DNA of 64,000 nt from positions 16,178,366 to 16,242,365 of the forward strand of contig NC_071343.1 of assembly GCF_027744825.2 (NCBI RefSeq), in the 5' to 3' direction. The first letter of the stretch is position 1; the number at the start of each line of letters is the position of its first letter. Under the pieces are notes generated by a model. The model was not told the DNA's origin, did no database searches, and saw only the letters and a list, made by a program, of their open reading frames with translations. Positions 12,601 to 22,500 of the stretch are shown here, piece after piece. Made by a program: the position numbers and the translations under genes. The DNA is from Synchiropus splendidus (lineage: Eukaryota; Chordata; Actinopteri; Syngnathiformes; Callionymidae).

Positions 12601-14275
12601 ACTTGTTGATGACACTCGTCTCTTTCACAGCCTGAGCTGGTGTCAGCTGTCAGAGAGAAGTGGTTCCCTTCTGTCCTCAGTCCTCAGCTCTCCGTCCTCT
12701 CGTCTGACACAACTGGACTTGAGCTACAACTATGACCTGAAGGATCCAGGAGTGGAGCTGCTGTCTGCTGGACTGAAGAGTCCACACTGTCACCTGGAGA
12801 CTCTCAGGTCAGAACACATCATCTCCTCTCTTCAGTTCTGCTCCACAACTGGAAGGTTCTTCTGCCCTCATGATTCTCTAAAACACTGTTCCTCCTTCAC
12901 CACAGTCTCTCAGGGTGTATGATCTCAGAGAGAGGCTGTTCTTCTCTGGCCTCAGGTCTGACCTCTAACCCCTCCCATCTGAGAGAGCTGGACCTGAGCT
13001 TCAACCACCCAGGAGGACCAGGACTGGAGCTGCTGTCTGCTGGACTGGAGAGTCCAGACTGGAGGCTGGAGACTCTCAGGTAAGGACAGAGCAGCAGAAC
13101 TGACTGACTGAGCACCAAGGAGACAGTAGAGACTAAGCAGCTGTTTAGAGAGCCATCTTTGTTGTCACCAACACAGTCATGAAAGAGCCGTCCATTTAGC
13201 AGCAGGAGATAATAGTCCTGAAACATCTGAAGTCACATGGATCTGCTCTCATCCTTCTGCCTCTTTCTTCTTCCAGGCTGGATCACTGTGGACCACAGAG
13301 GTTAAAATCTGGACTGAAGAGATGTAAGTCTGTATCTTATTGCTTCATGAGAACTCCTCGTCTCTGTCAGCTTCTAGTGGAGCAGCTGTGATGTTAGTGA
13401 CATCATGTGACCCTTGGATCTGCTGCTGGAACTTGTCTTCATCAAGTCCAGTTAGCGACAGGCTAGATTAGCTCCTGACCTCACATGGAGACACTTGAGT
13501 CTTTCACATGGGACATCAGCTGCTCCAGATTATTCTGGGATGTTCCAGTCCTCCTGGTTCTTCTCTTGATGTGGCCCCAGTCTCAGATGACTCTTGACCC
13601 AACACAGTTTGGAGCTGTGGGCTCAAGATCTCCACTGTAGCTCATGTTGACCAACAGAGCAGCCTTCCCTGGCTTGCTGGGACAATGATTGTCTCTTGAA
13701 GACAAGGTCTGTTCTTCCTCCATCATCACCACGTGTGTCTTCTTCTCTCAGACTTCCGACCACTCTCACTGGACCCAGACACAGCTCACCGGCGCCTCCT
13801 ACTGTCCAACAACAACAACATGGTGGAGCTAGTGACGGAGGATCAGGAGTATCTGGACCATCCCGACAGGTTTGAGTGGTGTCCTCAGGTGATGAGCAGA
13901 GACGCTGTGACTGGTGTCTGTTACTGGGAGGTGGAGTGGAGAGGAAGAGTTTCTGTGGCCGTGACTCTCAGGAGAGACGGAGGGAAAGAAGACGAGTCTG
14001 AGTTTGGACAGAACCGTTATTCCTGGAGTCTGAGCTGCTCTGATGATGCTGGATATAAAGTCTGTCACAATAAGAGAGAAACTGTTATCAAGAGCTCAGA
14101 AGTCTCTCACACAGTTGGACTGTTGCTGAACGCACCTGCTGGAGTTTTGCACTTCTACAGAGTCTCCTCTGGAGTCCGGACCCCCCTCTACACTTTAGTC
14201 ATCCCCACTAAACCTCTGTACCTGGGATTTGGACTCAGAGAGGCTCCTGGTTCTGGTTCCTCAGTATGTGTGTGA
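4151..14275 (+). CDS. NLR gene 1: NLRC3-like FISNA-NACHT-LRR-B30.2 receptor
   Basis: The model joins 4151-4184, 5199-5310, 5384-5521, 6211-6289, 6420-6639, 6809-8603, 8684-8857, 9784-9960, 11447-11623, 12631-12807, 12906-13079, 13277-13323 and 13752-14275. Every junction is GT-AG, phases agree throughout, and the total is 3828 nt, giving 1275 residues and one stop. The order is N-terminal region, FISNA, NACHT ATPase with winged-helix region, five LRR exons, linker, PRY-SPRY. This is the fish-specific NLR-C layout, thought to be cytosolic immune sensors or regulators. The exon carrying the start codon is preceded by an acceptor, so the transcript starts further upstream. An AATAAA lies 33 bp after the stop. 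Some LRR exons may be alternatively used. Confidence 0.8.
4185..5198. other. NLR 1 intron 1
   Basis: No gene or recognisable mobile element is seen. The last 100 bp are homologous to 38430-38530 in NLR 2, where a DIRS-like element interrupts the corresponding site. Confidence 0.5.
5522..6210. other. NLR 1 intron 3
   Basis: The stretch is longer than its counterpart in NLR 2 (40423-40656), which lacks the middle part. Both ends align. No separate feature is recognised. Confidence 0.5.
6809..8603 (+). CDS. NLR 1 exon 6: FISNA and NACHT ATPase
   Basis: This 1795-nt exon encodes the nucleotide-binding core. FISNA begins around [15 protein letters not shown] and includes [11 protein letters not shown] and [10 protein letters not shown]. 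The Walker A loop GVAGIGKT is at 7099-7122 and the Walker [10 protein letters not shown] at about 7315-7341. A sensor-like LWITTRPAA lies near 7460, and the helical/winged-helix end contains [19 protein letters not shown] near 8007-8063. All key ATPase residues are present. NACHT domains bind ATP or dNTP and drive oligomerisation of the receptor. The exon ends at a GTGAGT donor that overlaps an in-frame TGA if unspliced. It is the same length as the NLR 2 exon and differs at about 27 of the 578 residues compared from MFEGVAK onward. Confidence 0.93.
8684..8857 (+). CDS. NLR 1 LRR exon 1
   Basis: A 174-nt phase 2-2 exon encodes two leucine-rich repeat units ([18 protein letters not shown], then [19 protein letters not shown]). 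It is of the ribonuclease-inhibitor LRR type found in NLRs, with LDLSYN as the beta-strand signature. It follows the NACHT exon after only 80 bp. The SGRSGY wording differs slightly from the commoner SERSGS form. Confidence 0.88.
9054..9730 (+). mobile_element. L1-like LINE reverse transcriptase relic
   Basis: Broken frames along the plus strand match the order of L1/Swimmer-type reverse transcriptase: [12 protein letters not shown], then [35 protein letters not shown], a YEDDL remnant of the catalytic motif near 9492, and [14 protein letters not shown] near 9690-9725. Several stops and shifts are present. It is a dead 5'- and 3'-truncated copy in an NLR 1 intron. Confidence 0.75.
9784..9960 (+). 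CDS. NLR 1 LRR exon 2
   Basis: This 177-nt LRR exon ([27 protein letters not shown]) has one extra codon (NYDL for NKL) relative to LRR exon 1. The acceptor gives G rather than C as the first base (cacag|gctgag), which still preserves frame. Phases are 2-2. Confidence 0.85.
9961..11446. other. NLR 1 intron with array-wide homology
   Basis: No gene is seen. Segments recur in other units: 10310-10620 resembles 25625-26142 plus 29371-29510, and 11205-11430 resembles 44070-44250. The LRR exons were therefore copied with flanking intron sequence. The stretch 10490-10565 is the uninterrupted counterpart of the site occupied by a LINE at 26143-29370. Confidence 0.6.
11447..11623 (+). CDS. NLR 1 LRR exon 3
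   Basis: This 177-nt phase 2-2 LRR exon ([27 protein letters not shown]) is nearly identical to LRR exon 2. The donor is gtcagatgc, shared with the exon at 29596. Confidence 0.86.
11624..12630. other. NLR 1 intron, duplicated block
   Basis: The sequence from about 11630 to 12600 is closely matched by 29780-30760, and its second half by 47990-48740. It contains a CT microsatellite near 11850-11880. No gene is seen. Confidence 0.6.
12631..12807 (+). CDS. NLR 1 LRR exon 4
   Basis: This 177-nt phase 2-2 LRR exon reads [16 protein letters not shown] then [11 protein letters not shown]. It is separated from the next exon by only 98 bp, the same gap as in unit 2 and 3 bp more than in NLR 2. Confidence 0.87.
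12906..13079 (+). CDS. NLR 1 LRR exon 5 (divergent type)
   Basis: This 174-nt phase 2-2 exon belongs to the distinct last-LRR class: [48 protein letters not shown]. Its counterparts are 31068-31241 and 49032-49205. The M in GCMIS replaces G or R in the others. Confidence 0.87.
13277..13323 (+). CDS. NLR 1 linker exon before B30.2
   Basis: A 47-nt exon (acceptor ttcttccag, donor gtaagt) encodes [15 protein letters not shown] and shifts the phase from 2 to 1 to join the B30.2 exon. This short half-LRR exon is standard in fish NLR genes that end in B30.2. Confidence 0.85.
13752..14275 (+). CDS. NLR 1 terminal B30.2 exon
   Basis: The exon starts after ctctcag and encodes the PRY part ([20 protein letters not shown]) and the SPRY part ([45 protein letters not shown]), then stops. 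It is 524 nt long. The end is shorter than in units 2 and 3 because the codon after SSVCV is a stop instead of CDLSV. Confidence 0.92.
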
Positions 14276-14307
14276 GACCTCTAGAGTGTGTTCCTGCAAC
14301 AGACTGG

Positions 14308-14313
14308 AATAAA
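14308..14313 (+). terminator. Poly(A) signal AATAAA after NLR 1
   Basis: A canonical AATAAA lies 33 bp after the stop codon. It is the first such hexamer downstream and would give a very short 3' UTR. Confidence 0.5.
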
Positions 14314-15588
14314 CTGTAAATGAACAGAAAATCTAGATTCCCCTCTGGATCTTTGTCTTTTCCCACCAAGATTCCCCACTAAAGTGATGAGAATGGTAGC
14401 AGTGAGGAAGCGTGCAGCTGAGCTCCTCTCAGGAGGTCAGCAACTGTAACTAGAGGAAGAATAGTCGAGACACACCACCATGGTAAATTACCTGTTCTGT
14501 ACCACAGAGGTTATGACAGTAAATAGATGTAAGATATATGTTTCACATCAAAGAAAGAGGTTGTTGATAAAGATATAAATCTTAGTATATAAATTAAATA
14601 CATAAATACATTGTATTTGTGTTTAAAATCCTGCCTAATATCTGCAGACTGTGAAGAAAAAAGCACAGTTACATGGCAGAGGCTGAATCGAAAATATTGT
14701 TTCTAGTACCGTTTTAAAATTGCTTTTGTTGTGTTTATTTTTGTCTCTGTTAGATTTGTTTTCTCTCACCTCAACATCTCCCAATATCTCTTTTGTATTG
14801 TGCTTTTCTCTCTCTTTTCTCCTCTGGTGATTGAACATTTCTGAGAAATGAAAACCAAGCCTTTCAACCGTGTCTTCAGAAACACCTCTTGACTCACATC
14901 TCATGAGTGTTTCATGCCTGTGGTGGAGGACCACACTTTTCTATTAATTCTCGTTGTTAAGTCTGACATTTGTGTGTTCAACTGCTCTTTTTGTCTCAAT
15001 TTTAAAGTAGAATTCTACGTATTCACAGACAATACATCGACTTTAAAAAATAAAATCATCATAAAAGTGAATACAGAATCGAATTATTTCAACTCTTCCT
15101 GGGGTGAATGTCCCCAGTGTGACACTAAAAGTGATGGTTAGTGACCACTATTTGTTTGTTACAAGGGATGGAGAGAGGAAGTGTTGGTGATGGTGAGGAC
15201 TGGCAAGAAGACTCGATCAAGGTGGCATCATGACAAACAAAACAGAGTCATATGAAGATGACATCAACTAACTTGTTGACTTTTCCTCCACATGCAAACA
15301 ATGACAAACTGACTCATTTATTATTGAAGGTCTGTCGAGAGCAGCTCACTCAGCCTGGTCTCCAGGCAATTCCTTCATGTGGTCACGAACATTTCTTCTA
15401 TTGAATCGTGCAAGGGGTCACGAGAAACGCCTTTTTTACCTTCCAAGTAACACGGAAAATATGAATGCCACTCCAATTGCGGCTCATCCCGAGTCTGGCA
15501 GAACGTTGACGCACGAGTTACTTATTTAGGCACCTGGACTCCTCAACAATGCTTTTTCATTCGTGGTTTGGTCTCGCTCTCTGATGGA
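14314..15588. other. Intergenic, NLR 1 to Ig unit 1
   Basis: This AT-rich stretch has no supported gene. Short open frames are present but show no recognisable family or splice context. Confidence 0.5.
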
Positions 15589-15895
15589 TCAGCAATAACA
15601 CAGGCCGGACACGAACGCGCTCATGAGGATGTTTCCTGAAAATTTCACAACATACAACACCTCAACACCTGGAATGACCAACCCACTGGTGATGAGGACA
15701 GACAGATTCAAATATCCATCATTGTCAACAGACCTGCAGATCACTGTCAAATGTTTTGTGATACATACAAAGCTCCAAAGATTGTCACATTCAATATGAA
15801 AATAGGTGTCACCTTCCCAGTCACCCGTACAGTGCTGTCGACTGTGTACACGCCCCATATCTATGACAAGAATGAGGACAAACATATGAACTGAG
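15589..15895. repeat. Duplicated block upstream of Ig unit 1
   Basis: This 300-bp block is strongly similar to 53530-53656 plus 54479-54568 upstream of the second Ig unit. Open frames exist on both strands (plus GDEDRQIQISIIVNRPADHC; minus CITKHLTVICRSVDNDGY), and neither was recognised. It marks the segmental duplication that produced the two Ig units. It could be a gene remnant or a repeat. Confidence 0.5.
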
Positions 15896-16315
15896 TCTCA
15901 GTCAGGAGTTTGCACAGTGACACGAAGTTATGTATGTAAATGCAGCATTAGTGTCCGTAACGTGACAAGTGAGTTTTTATTTTTCATTTTTTTAAAGGTT
16001 TGTTTAAGCTGTTTTAAATGCTTTGGTCATTGCCATTTCAGTGAGCAGTTGAAACAAGAAACGGCCGTATCGTTCCGCACACTTTAAAATGGCAGACAAC
16101 ATTTAAAATGTTATTTTGATGCAAAGCTCAGCTGTGAAATTTGATTGCTAAAGGAAAACTGAATTAACTACTGAATTTCATTTTCAAGGACTTGTGGGCC
16201 CCAAGAATGACATATTTCTTCATTCAATAAACAAGCTGCAGGAGGGTGGAACAGTCTTGTGCTGCCGAGGTAAATACTGTAATTTGTGCCCAACTTTAGT
16301 TGCAGTATGAGCCGT
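15896..16315 (+). other. 5' flank of Ig unit 1
   Basis: The flank is homologous to 54569-55063 upstream of Ig unit 2, apart from an indel near 16060. It is a likely distal promoter. No coding sequence is seen. Confidence 0.5.
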
Positions 16316-16327
16316 ACTTTCACTTTT
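16316..16327 (-). promoter_or_regulatory. IRF/PRDI-like site, Ig unit 1
   Basis: ACTTTCACTTTT is the complement of AAAAGTGAAAGT, close to the IRF-binding PRDI and ISRE consensus. It begins exactly 162 bp upstream of the ATG, and the identical 12-mer is at the same distance in Ig unit 2 (55064-55075). Confidence 0.5.
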
Positions 16328-16477
16328 AACACAACACACCCAGACACACCTACATACCAAGTCTCAGGAGCAACCTGCTCATTCTTGATCAGTGTCCTCC
16401 GCGAGTGGATTAACACAAGTGGAAGAACGGAAGGAAGCATGGGTTCATGTTCATGAGGAGTCCAGATCAGTGGAGTG

Positions 16478-16523
16478 ATGGGAGCCACACTACTGTGCTG
16501 TCTCTTCTTCATCTTCAGTCTCG
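16478..16523 (+). CDS. Ig unit 1 signal-peptide exon
   Basis: ATG at 16478 begins [15 protein letters not shown], a hydrophobic leader, and the exon ends in phase 1 at a GTATGTG donor. Phase 1 after the leader is the rule for Ig-superfamily genes. An upstream in-frame alternative (MFMRSPDQW) is polar and unlikely to be the start. Confidence 0.8.
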
Positions 16524-19500
16524 GTATGTGCCTTTACTTCCAGTGTCCCACAGTGTTTTGGTCGGTGCCTTTCTGGAGCTCCAAGAGTGGCTGAAGATGT
16601 TTATTAAAACTGTTACAGCTCTTCATTAAAGTCACGCTGGTGTGTGGATGAAGATCCTCAGAAACTGCTGTTTCACTACTGCAGGACGAGGGCGTCATCA
16701 TATTCACAGCTGTGATGCTTAGATATGGTGGCATCATCATACAGTGGCTCTGGGGAGCGGACGATGATGTGAACAACAATCCAGCTACATCATACCCAAG
16801 ATGAAGATTATGATTATAAAACACAACATATTGGTTATGTTTTGATAACAATGAAGAGAAAACCCCACCCAACACTGAGAGTCTTGTGTATCTGCCCGAG
16901 GCAGTTCTGCAACAATAGAACGCACCAGGAAACAGTTCTGAAAGTAAATTCATCAACCGTGACGTAAACCTGAAGAAGCAATGGTCGGCACACATGAGGC
17001 GGAGCTGACCGTCATCAAACATGGAAAACCATAATAGTAGGGCCCTTTAAGGACCATTTCCTGTGGTAATGGTTTGGCTTTGAGCATCTGTTCAGAATCA
17101 GTACACTGCTCTCATGTTAGCATATCAATAGCTGCAGGTGCACCAGGGCGACTGGTTCAAGAGTGTTGCACATCCTAAAACAGTCAAAGCCTTTTCTGAA
17201 CACCATATTTCTTCTGTTGTTCTCAGCTGCAGCACGGGGCCTTGAATATGCCTTAAAAGGTCACGAGATCTACATCAAGCCGCCAGACTTTTTTCCTCCA
17301 GAGAAGATTTTTTGGAGACATAACGGCAAAGAAGTTGTCATGGTCAACGGCAGAGAAATACAGGAATACGGCTCGTACAAAGGCAGAATCATGCTGAACC
17401 GGTATTCTGCAGAGCTCTGGATCAAAGGTGTTCGGTTTGAGGATGGAGGAGAATATGAGTTGGAGGTTTGGCACAAAAACCAGGAGAATCCAGTACAAAA
17501 GATGTTTTATCATTTTGAGGTCATTGGTGAGTTCATTCTGCTTCGCTGTGAAGTCTCTGATTATACTAACTTTGATGATGAAAACAGTCTGCAGACGTGA
17601 CTCCACCATAGTTTTGAGTAAAAAAAGAGTCAAAACCCATGCTGAAAAAATATAAGGGGATAACACAACCCAATACAGTATAACCGCTGTTGTCAGTTGT
17701 CACTGTCATCCATTTTTGCCTCATTCTTGTGTCCTCCTTCATCATTAACCTTGTTGGTTGTTTCCTCTTCTTCATCTCCAACATTCTTGGTTGAACTCTG
17801 AGTCTTTACGCTTTAAACATCTGGTTTTGCAAAATGTCTCCAAACTTGTCTCCAAAGTTTTAATCTGTGATAAACTCATGACTGATCTTGTTTTTTTTAT
17901 TGTCGCTTCCAATCATCCATGTCTCCCAGCCATCATATTGAATACTACTGTTCATGTCGTCTGACTTTGATCAGATCCATGATCAACCCATGGTTTTAGT
18001 TAGCCTTAAGGGTTGATAGTATCTTTGCTAAACTTGTCGCGTGTATTTCGAGTCTTCATTTGTGTATTTTGTCCAGCTAAAGTCTCCATCACCGATGTTT
18101 CCTGTGAGATGGATGGTGACCACCAGGCAAAGCTGGTCTGCTCTGCTGAGTCCAGTCACCCTCAGTTACTGACCTTTGAATGGAGCTTCGATGGAACTCA
18201 ACATCCTGGATCCACGCTGAAGATTGGCCTGAACGAAGATGACAGGAGGGTGTTCACCTGTCATGTGAAGGACCCTCTGAGCGAAGACAAAGCTACATTA
18301 GCAGCAGGCAAATGTTTCCCAGGTGCGTGTGGTCTTCTGTGAGCCTGTGACTTTGTGACATTGATGAAATCATCAAAACCTTTTTCTCCCACAGCACAGA
18401 TGGTTTCTATTAACGCCTTCACGATGTTCGTCGAAGTTGGTGTCGTCGTTGGTGTCGTCGTTGGCATCTGTGCTGGCGTCGGCGCGGGCGCCGGTGCTGG
18501 CCCCGGCAGCGTCGTTGTCGGCGTCGGCGTCGGCGTCGGCATCGGCGTCATCGTCGGCGGCGTCTGCGGCGTTGTCGTCGGCATCGTCGTCGCTGCCGGC
18601 GTCGCAGCCATCGTCGCTGCTGCCGGTGCCATTGGCGGCGCCGTTGTCGCCATCGCCGCCGTTGTTGCCGTCGTCGCCACCATCGTGTCAATCTTTGCTG
18701 TGCTCCTGATTGTGGACCTTGTGTCCAGGAGGAGACGTAAAGGTGAAGCATGAAGCACACACACATCGTAACAACACAAGAGGACACTCACTGAGCTCAG
18801 AGGTTGCCTTTCTGGTGGTGGGTCATGACATTGTGGAGGTCCTGGCTGGTGCTTCTTGTGTCGACTCTGAGTTGACTCTTCACGGTTGTGAATCTTTTAC
18901 AGTGAAGAGCTCATGAAGCTTCATCAAACAGTGTCCTCATTTAAATGGCCCATAGTGTGGTGTTTTTTCTCTTCAGTCAACAAATCTCACATGCTGATAG
19001 AGGAGCTTCACATCAAAAGAAAATGTCATTACAAAGGAGCGTGAACTGTGCACATGAATCGCTTCTGTTTGCAAATAATTATTTATGTCAATCACTGGAA
19101 CCATTTAAGATGATGAAGCAGCTAATAAAAATCTGTTGTGATAAAAATTACAACTGACTCATGTCACCTTGGTGTGACATTATTGCTGCATTTTCACACA
19201 TATCTCAGTCTAACGGTGAAACCACGTGCCCCTCACAAACTCCTGAGGATGAATGAGCGTCTGTCACAGGGTGTGTTCCAGGTGACCCAGACTGGTGTAG
19301 CACCGATTGGTGAGAAAGCATTTGTTTGCTTCCCATATGACAGTGTGGTCCACATGAAGAGACTCATGTTGCAGAATAATGCAGGCACTTAATGTGGTCA
19401 ATAAACCGCAAGACAGACACAATAGCTACATTTGAAATAGAACACACCTTTTAATGAGTGGAGACACTCTTTTGCTCCCTCAGTTCATTTTTTATCCTCA

Positions 19501-22500
19501 TTCTCGTCATGGACACCAAAAGGTTTATTCGTCCTAGAGGAGTTGATAGGTGTTTCAATATGTGGCAAAATCACTGTGTACACAGCGTCATTGAAGAGAT
19601 GCTCAGATCCAGAACGAGTCTTTGGAAACACCCTGTGATTGTGCAGCACTGGAGACATTTGCAGTGTGAAGTGGGAGGTTGTGCTTCTCAATTGTGTGTT
19701 TAACTTATTGTAAATGTTTAAGTGTTTAACCTTATCATTGACAGGCTTATCTGTGAACCAGGCCAGAGAAGAACATCCTCTTCTGAATAAAGGTGTGAGC
19801 TGAAACACATTGTATTTACAGTCAGACTTTTCTAAAGGCATTTATTTTCCCTTTACGTACGTAATAGTCCCCGTCCTTTTCAAACGATGTTACCATCACC
19901 GGTCACATACATCCATGTGTTGTTTGCATTGCTTTTGCTCTTCACCAATGTATCCACAGCCCAGAGTCAAAAGTTTATGACAAGAACAAACTCCTGTGCT
20001 CTGTCCAGCGGGTTGCATCAACACTTTATGATTTGAAATATTTGCATTAGAAAATGTGCATGAGGTCCGCTCATTATAATCTCTGTTTTGTCACAGCTGA
20101 AATGCTGTGATTGGTCAGACGAAAACATTCAGTAGCTCACATTTGTGATCAGCTCCACGGAATGGTGAACTTAGATGTTAAAATCACTTGCGGCCAGAGC
20201 CTCACTTCCTTGTCAGTCCAAACAAGCTGACATTCACCATCCTGTCCGCATAGTTGGTTGTTTAGAGATGAACATACACGGAGATGTGGACAGATGACGT
20301 CACTTCTGTGATGACAGACACATCGTTCTGGAGAAAATTGTTTCACCTATGGAAGAGTGTGTTGTTCATGCACACACACCAGAGGTGTTAAGATCATCAC
20401 AGTGTGAAACTGAACTAACTTGAATCATGCATTACATTTCAGATCTATTGCAAAGCAAACATTTCTCTGCCACAATTCAGTGGAATAAGGAGGTGGGTGG
20501 GTTCAGAGTCGTGCTGAAGGCAGAACGAAGCCCACTGTTTACTCTCGTGACCTCTCATTCACCAGGATTTCAGATGCTGGACAACTTTCTAAAGCAATAA
20601 CCTCAACACAGAACATTACCATGATGAGGGACTTGCTGCATCATGGAGTGGACGTCAACATTTGAAACATATACAGGATTCAGGGAAGCTGGATTTGGAG
20701 ATTACATTTTGAATTTTACAGAGCGACAAATTAACTTTATTTACAAATTAGTGTGCAATGACATTATGGCTCCTCCTTCTGTTGTACTTTGTTGAATTGT
20801 AGCGATTGTATTTTTGTCCTTTCAAGTGTCATTTAATTGATGTGTTTCTGCTGATGTTTTTAGTTTCTTCAGAGGAGAAGTTAGTCAGGCAGGCGGTCAA
20901 GGCTTCAAGTGAAGTTGTGTAAGTGGATTACAGAATGAAAACTGAAACATATCTGACGGACTGTAACTGAATGTTTGATTTCCTTTTTCATTTTATTCTC
21001 AGACTGAGACACTGTGGACTGACAGAGAGAAGTGGTTCCCTTCTGTCCTCGGTCCTCAGCTCTCCGTCCTGTCGTCTGACACAACTGGACCTGAGCTACA
21101 ACTATGACCTGAAGGATCCAGGAGTGGAGCTGCTGTCTGCTGGACTGAAGAGTCCACACTGTCACCTGGAGACTCTCAGGTCAGAACACATCATGTGTCC
21201 AGCTTCAATCTAACGCAGCTTTGAACTACTAGGGCAACTTTTAACAGGTTCATGGTCACAGTTTATGTGTTGAGATGTTCTCCTTCAGGTCATTTGTCCT
21301 CATTCTTGTCATGACACCATCAATTTCACAGTTTTATTCAGCTGAGAAGAGTTCAATTGACAGAAGCTCCATTGGAGACAGAGTCACATAGTCTGGTGTC
21401 GAAGTTTGTACTTTGTTTGTACTTTGTTCATCAGGCTTCACTATCAGCGAAATATGTTTTCAGTGGTAATGGACGACGACAAAAGAGTGTGTTGTATAAA
21501 CCACAGGGAAACACAAGGTGGTAGTGACAATAGAAAAGCATTGTCGAGGCAAAGGATGTTGGACAGAAAGTTGGTCAGTACAGGAAGAAGGTGGAGGAGG
21601 ACAAACAGAGAACTGACACTCTGGAATCGACAAAAGAGAAACAACATCAGGATTGATGGCCTTGAAAACACTGAAAGGTTGGATCTGAAGGCATTTGTGA
21701 CAAAAGAAATGGAAGAGAATCAAGGCTTTGACGGCGAAAGCAATCAGAGACATCAAACACACGACAAACACAAAAATCATCATCAAAACAAACGACACTA
21801 CAAAGCACAACAAAGACACAGTCATTCACACTGACAATATAATCTTCCAAGATGAAGGCAGGTCATAAGACAAACTGTGAATGTTGCACAAGTGAGGAGG
21901 AAGGAGCAGGGAAAGCATTTGTTATACACAGCAACTGTATATGTATATGTGCAAATATTGACAAACTTGAATACTGACTGACAACAACACAGAAAAAAAT
22001 TCTGAGTTATTGCAGCGACAGAAAACATGGATGACGCTGGAGAATGGAACGGAATTCAAACTGAAATCAATTATACAAACTGTACCACAACCACAGAAAA
22101 GGCAGAAGGGATGTGGAGTGGCTATATTTGTCAGCAGGGAGCAAAAATGTCAACTGGCAAACAACATGACAAGGACGACAGTTGACTTGGAGTTGCGCTC
22201 ACTCTTCCACTATAAAGAGATACTTGTGCAAATTTAGACGTCACAGAGGAGTCATCAGTAGAAAACCTCAGAGTGAAACCTCTTGTCGGTCATCTCAGAG
22301 TCAATCACTCAGCGAGGCTTTTGAGGAGCAACACTAGAGAAATCTTCATGGAAATAAATATGACTGCAAGATCACATGCCACAGAGACAGTGTGGGAATA
22401 TTCTGGCTTCAAGCCTCATGAGCGAGGTGAGAACAACAAGGTGGACGAGCTAGTTTGTCAAATGTGTTCCAAAGTGGTGACAACAACAAAAAAAGCAACA

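Noticed and set aside
12930..12970. Apparent frame break in the last-LRR exon of NLR 1
   Set aside because: Reading from the acceptor at 12905 in phase 2 gives an open frame ([10 protein letters not shown]...); the stop appears only in a wrong frame.
18261..18791. Long minus-strand frame rich in Thr, Pro, Ala and Met opposite the expanded TM exon
   Set aside because: It is a by-product of the three-base periodicity of the GYC repeat on the plus strand; it shows no domain, start context or splice support.
19458..19703. 81-codon frame starting [10 protein letters not shown] with FFILILVMD, partly similar to the minus strand of 15589-15885
   Set aside because: The similarity is limited to a short hydrophobic stretch and does not extend; no gene can be supported.
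19793..20872. Search for a hidden NACHT exon between the Ig unit and the LRR exons
   Set aside because: No FISNA, Walker A or Walker B sequence was found on either strand here or at 57418-59911, so these units cannot be ordinary NLRs.
21406..21834. 142-codon plus-strand frame as an independent gene
   Set aside because: It has only a weak L1 ORF1-like motif, a low-complexity end and no splice or promoter context; kept only as a possible relic.
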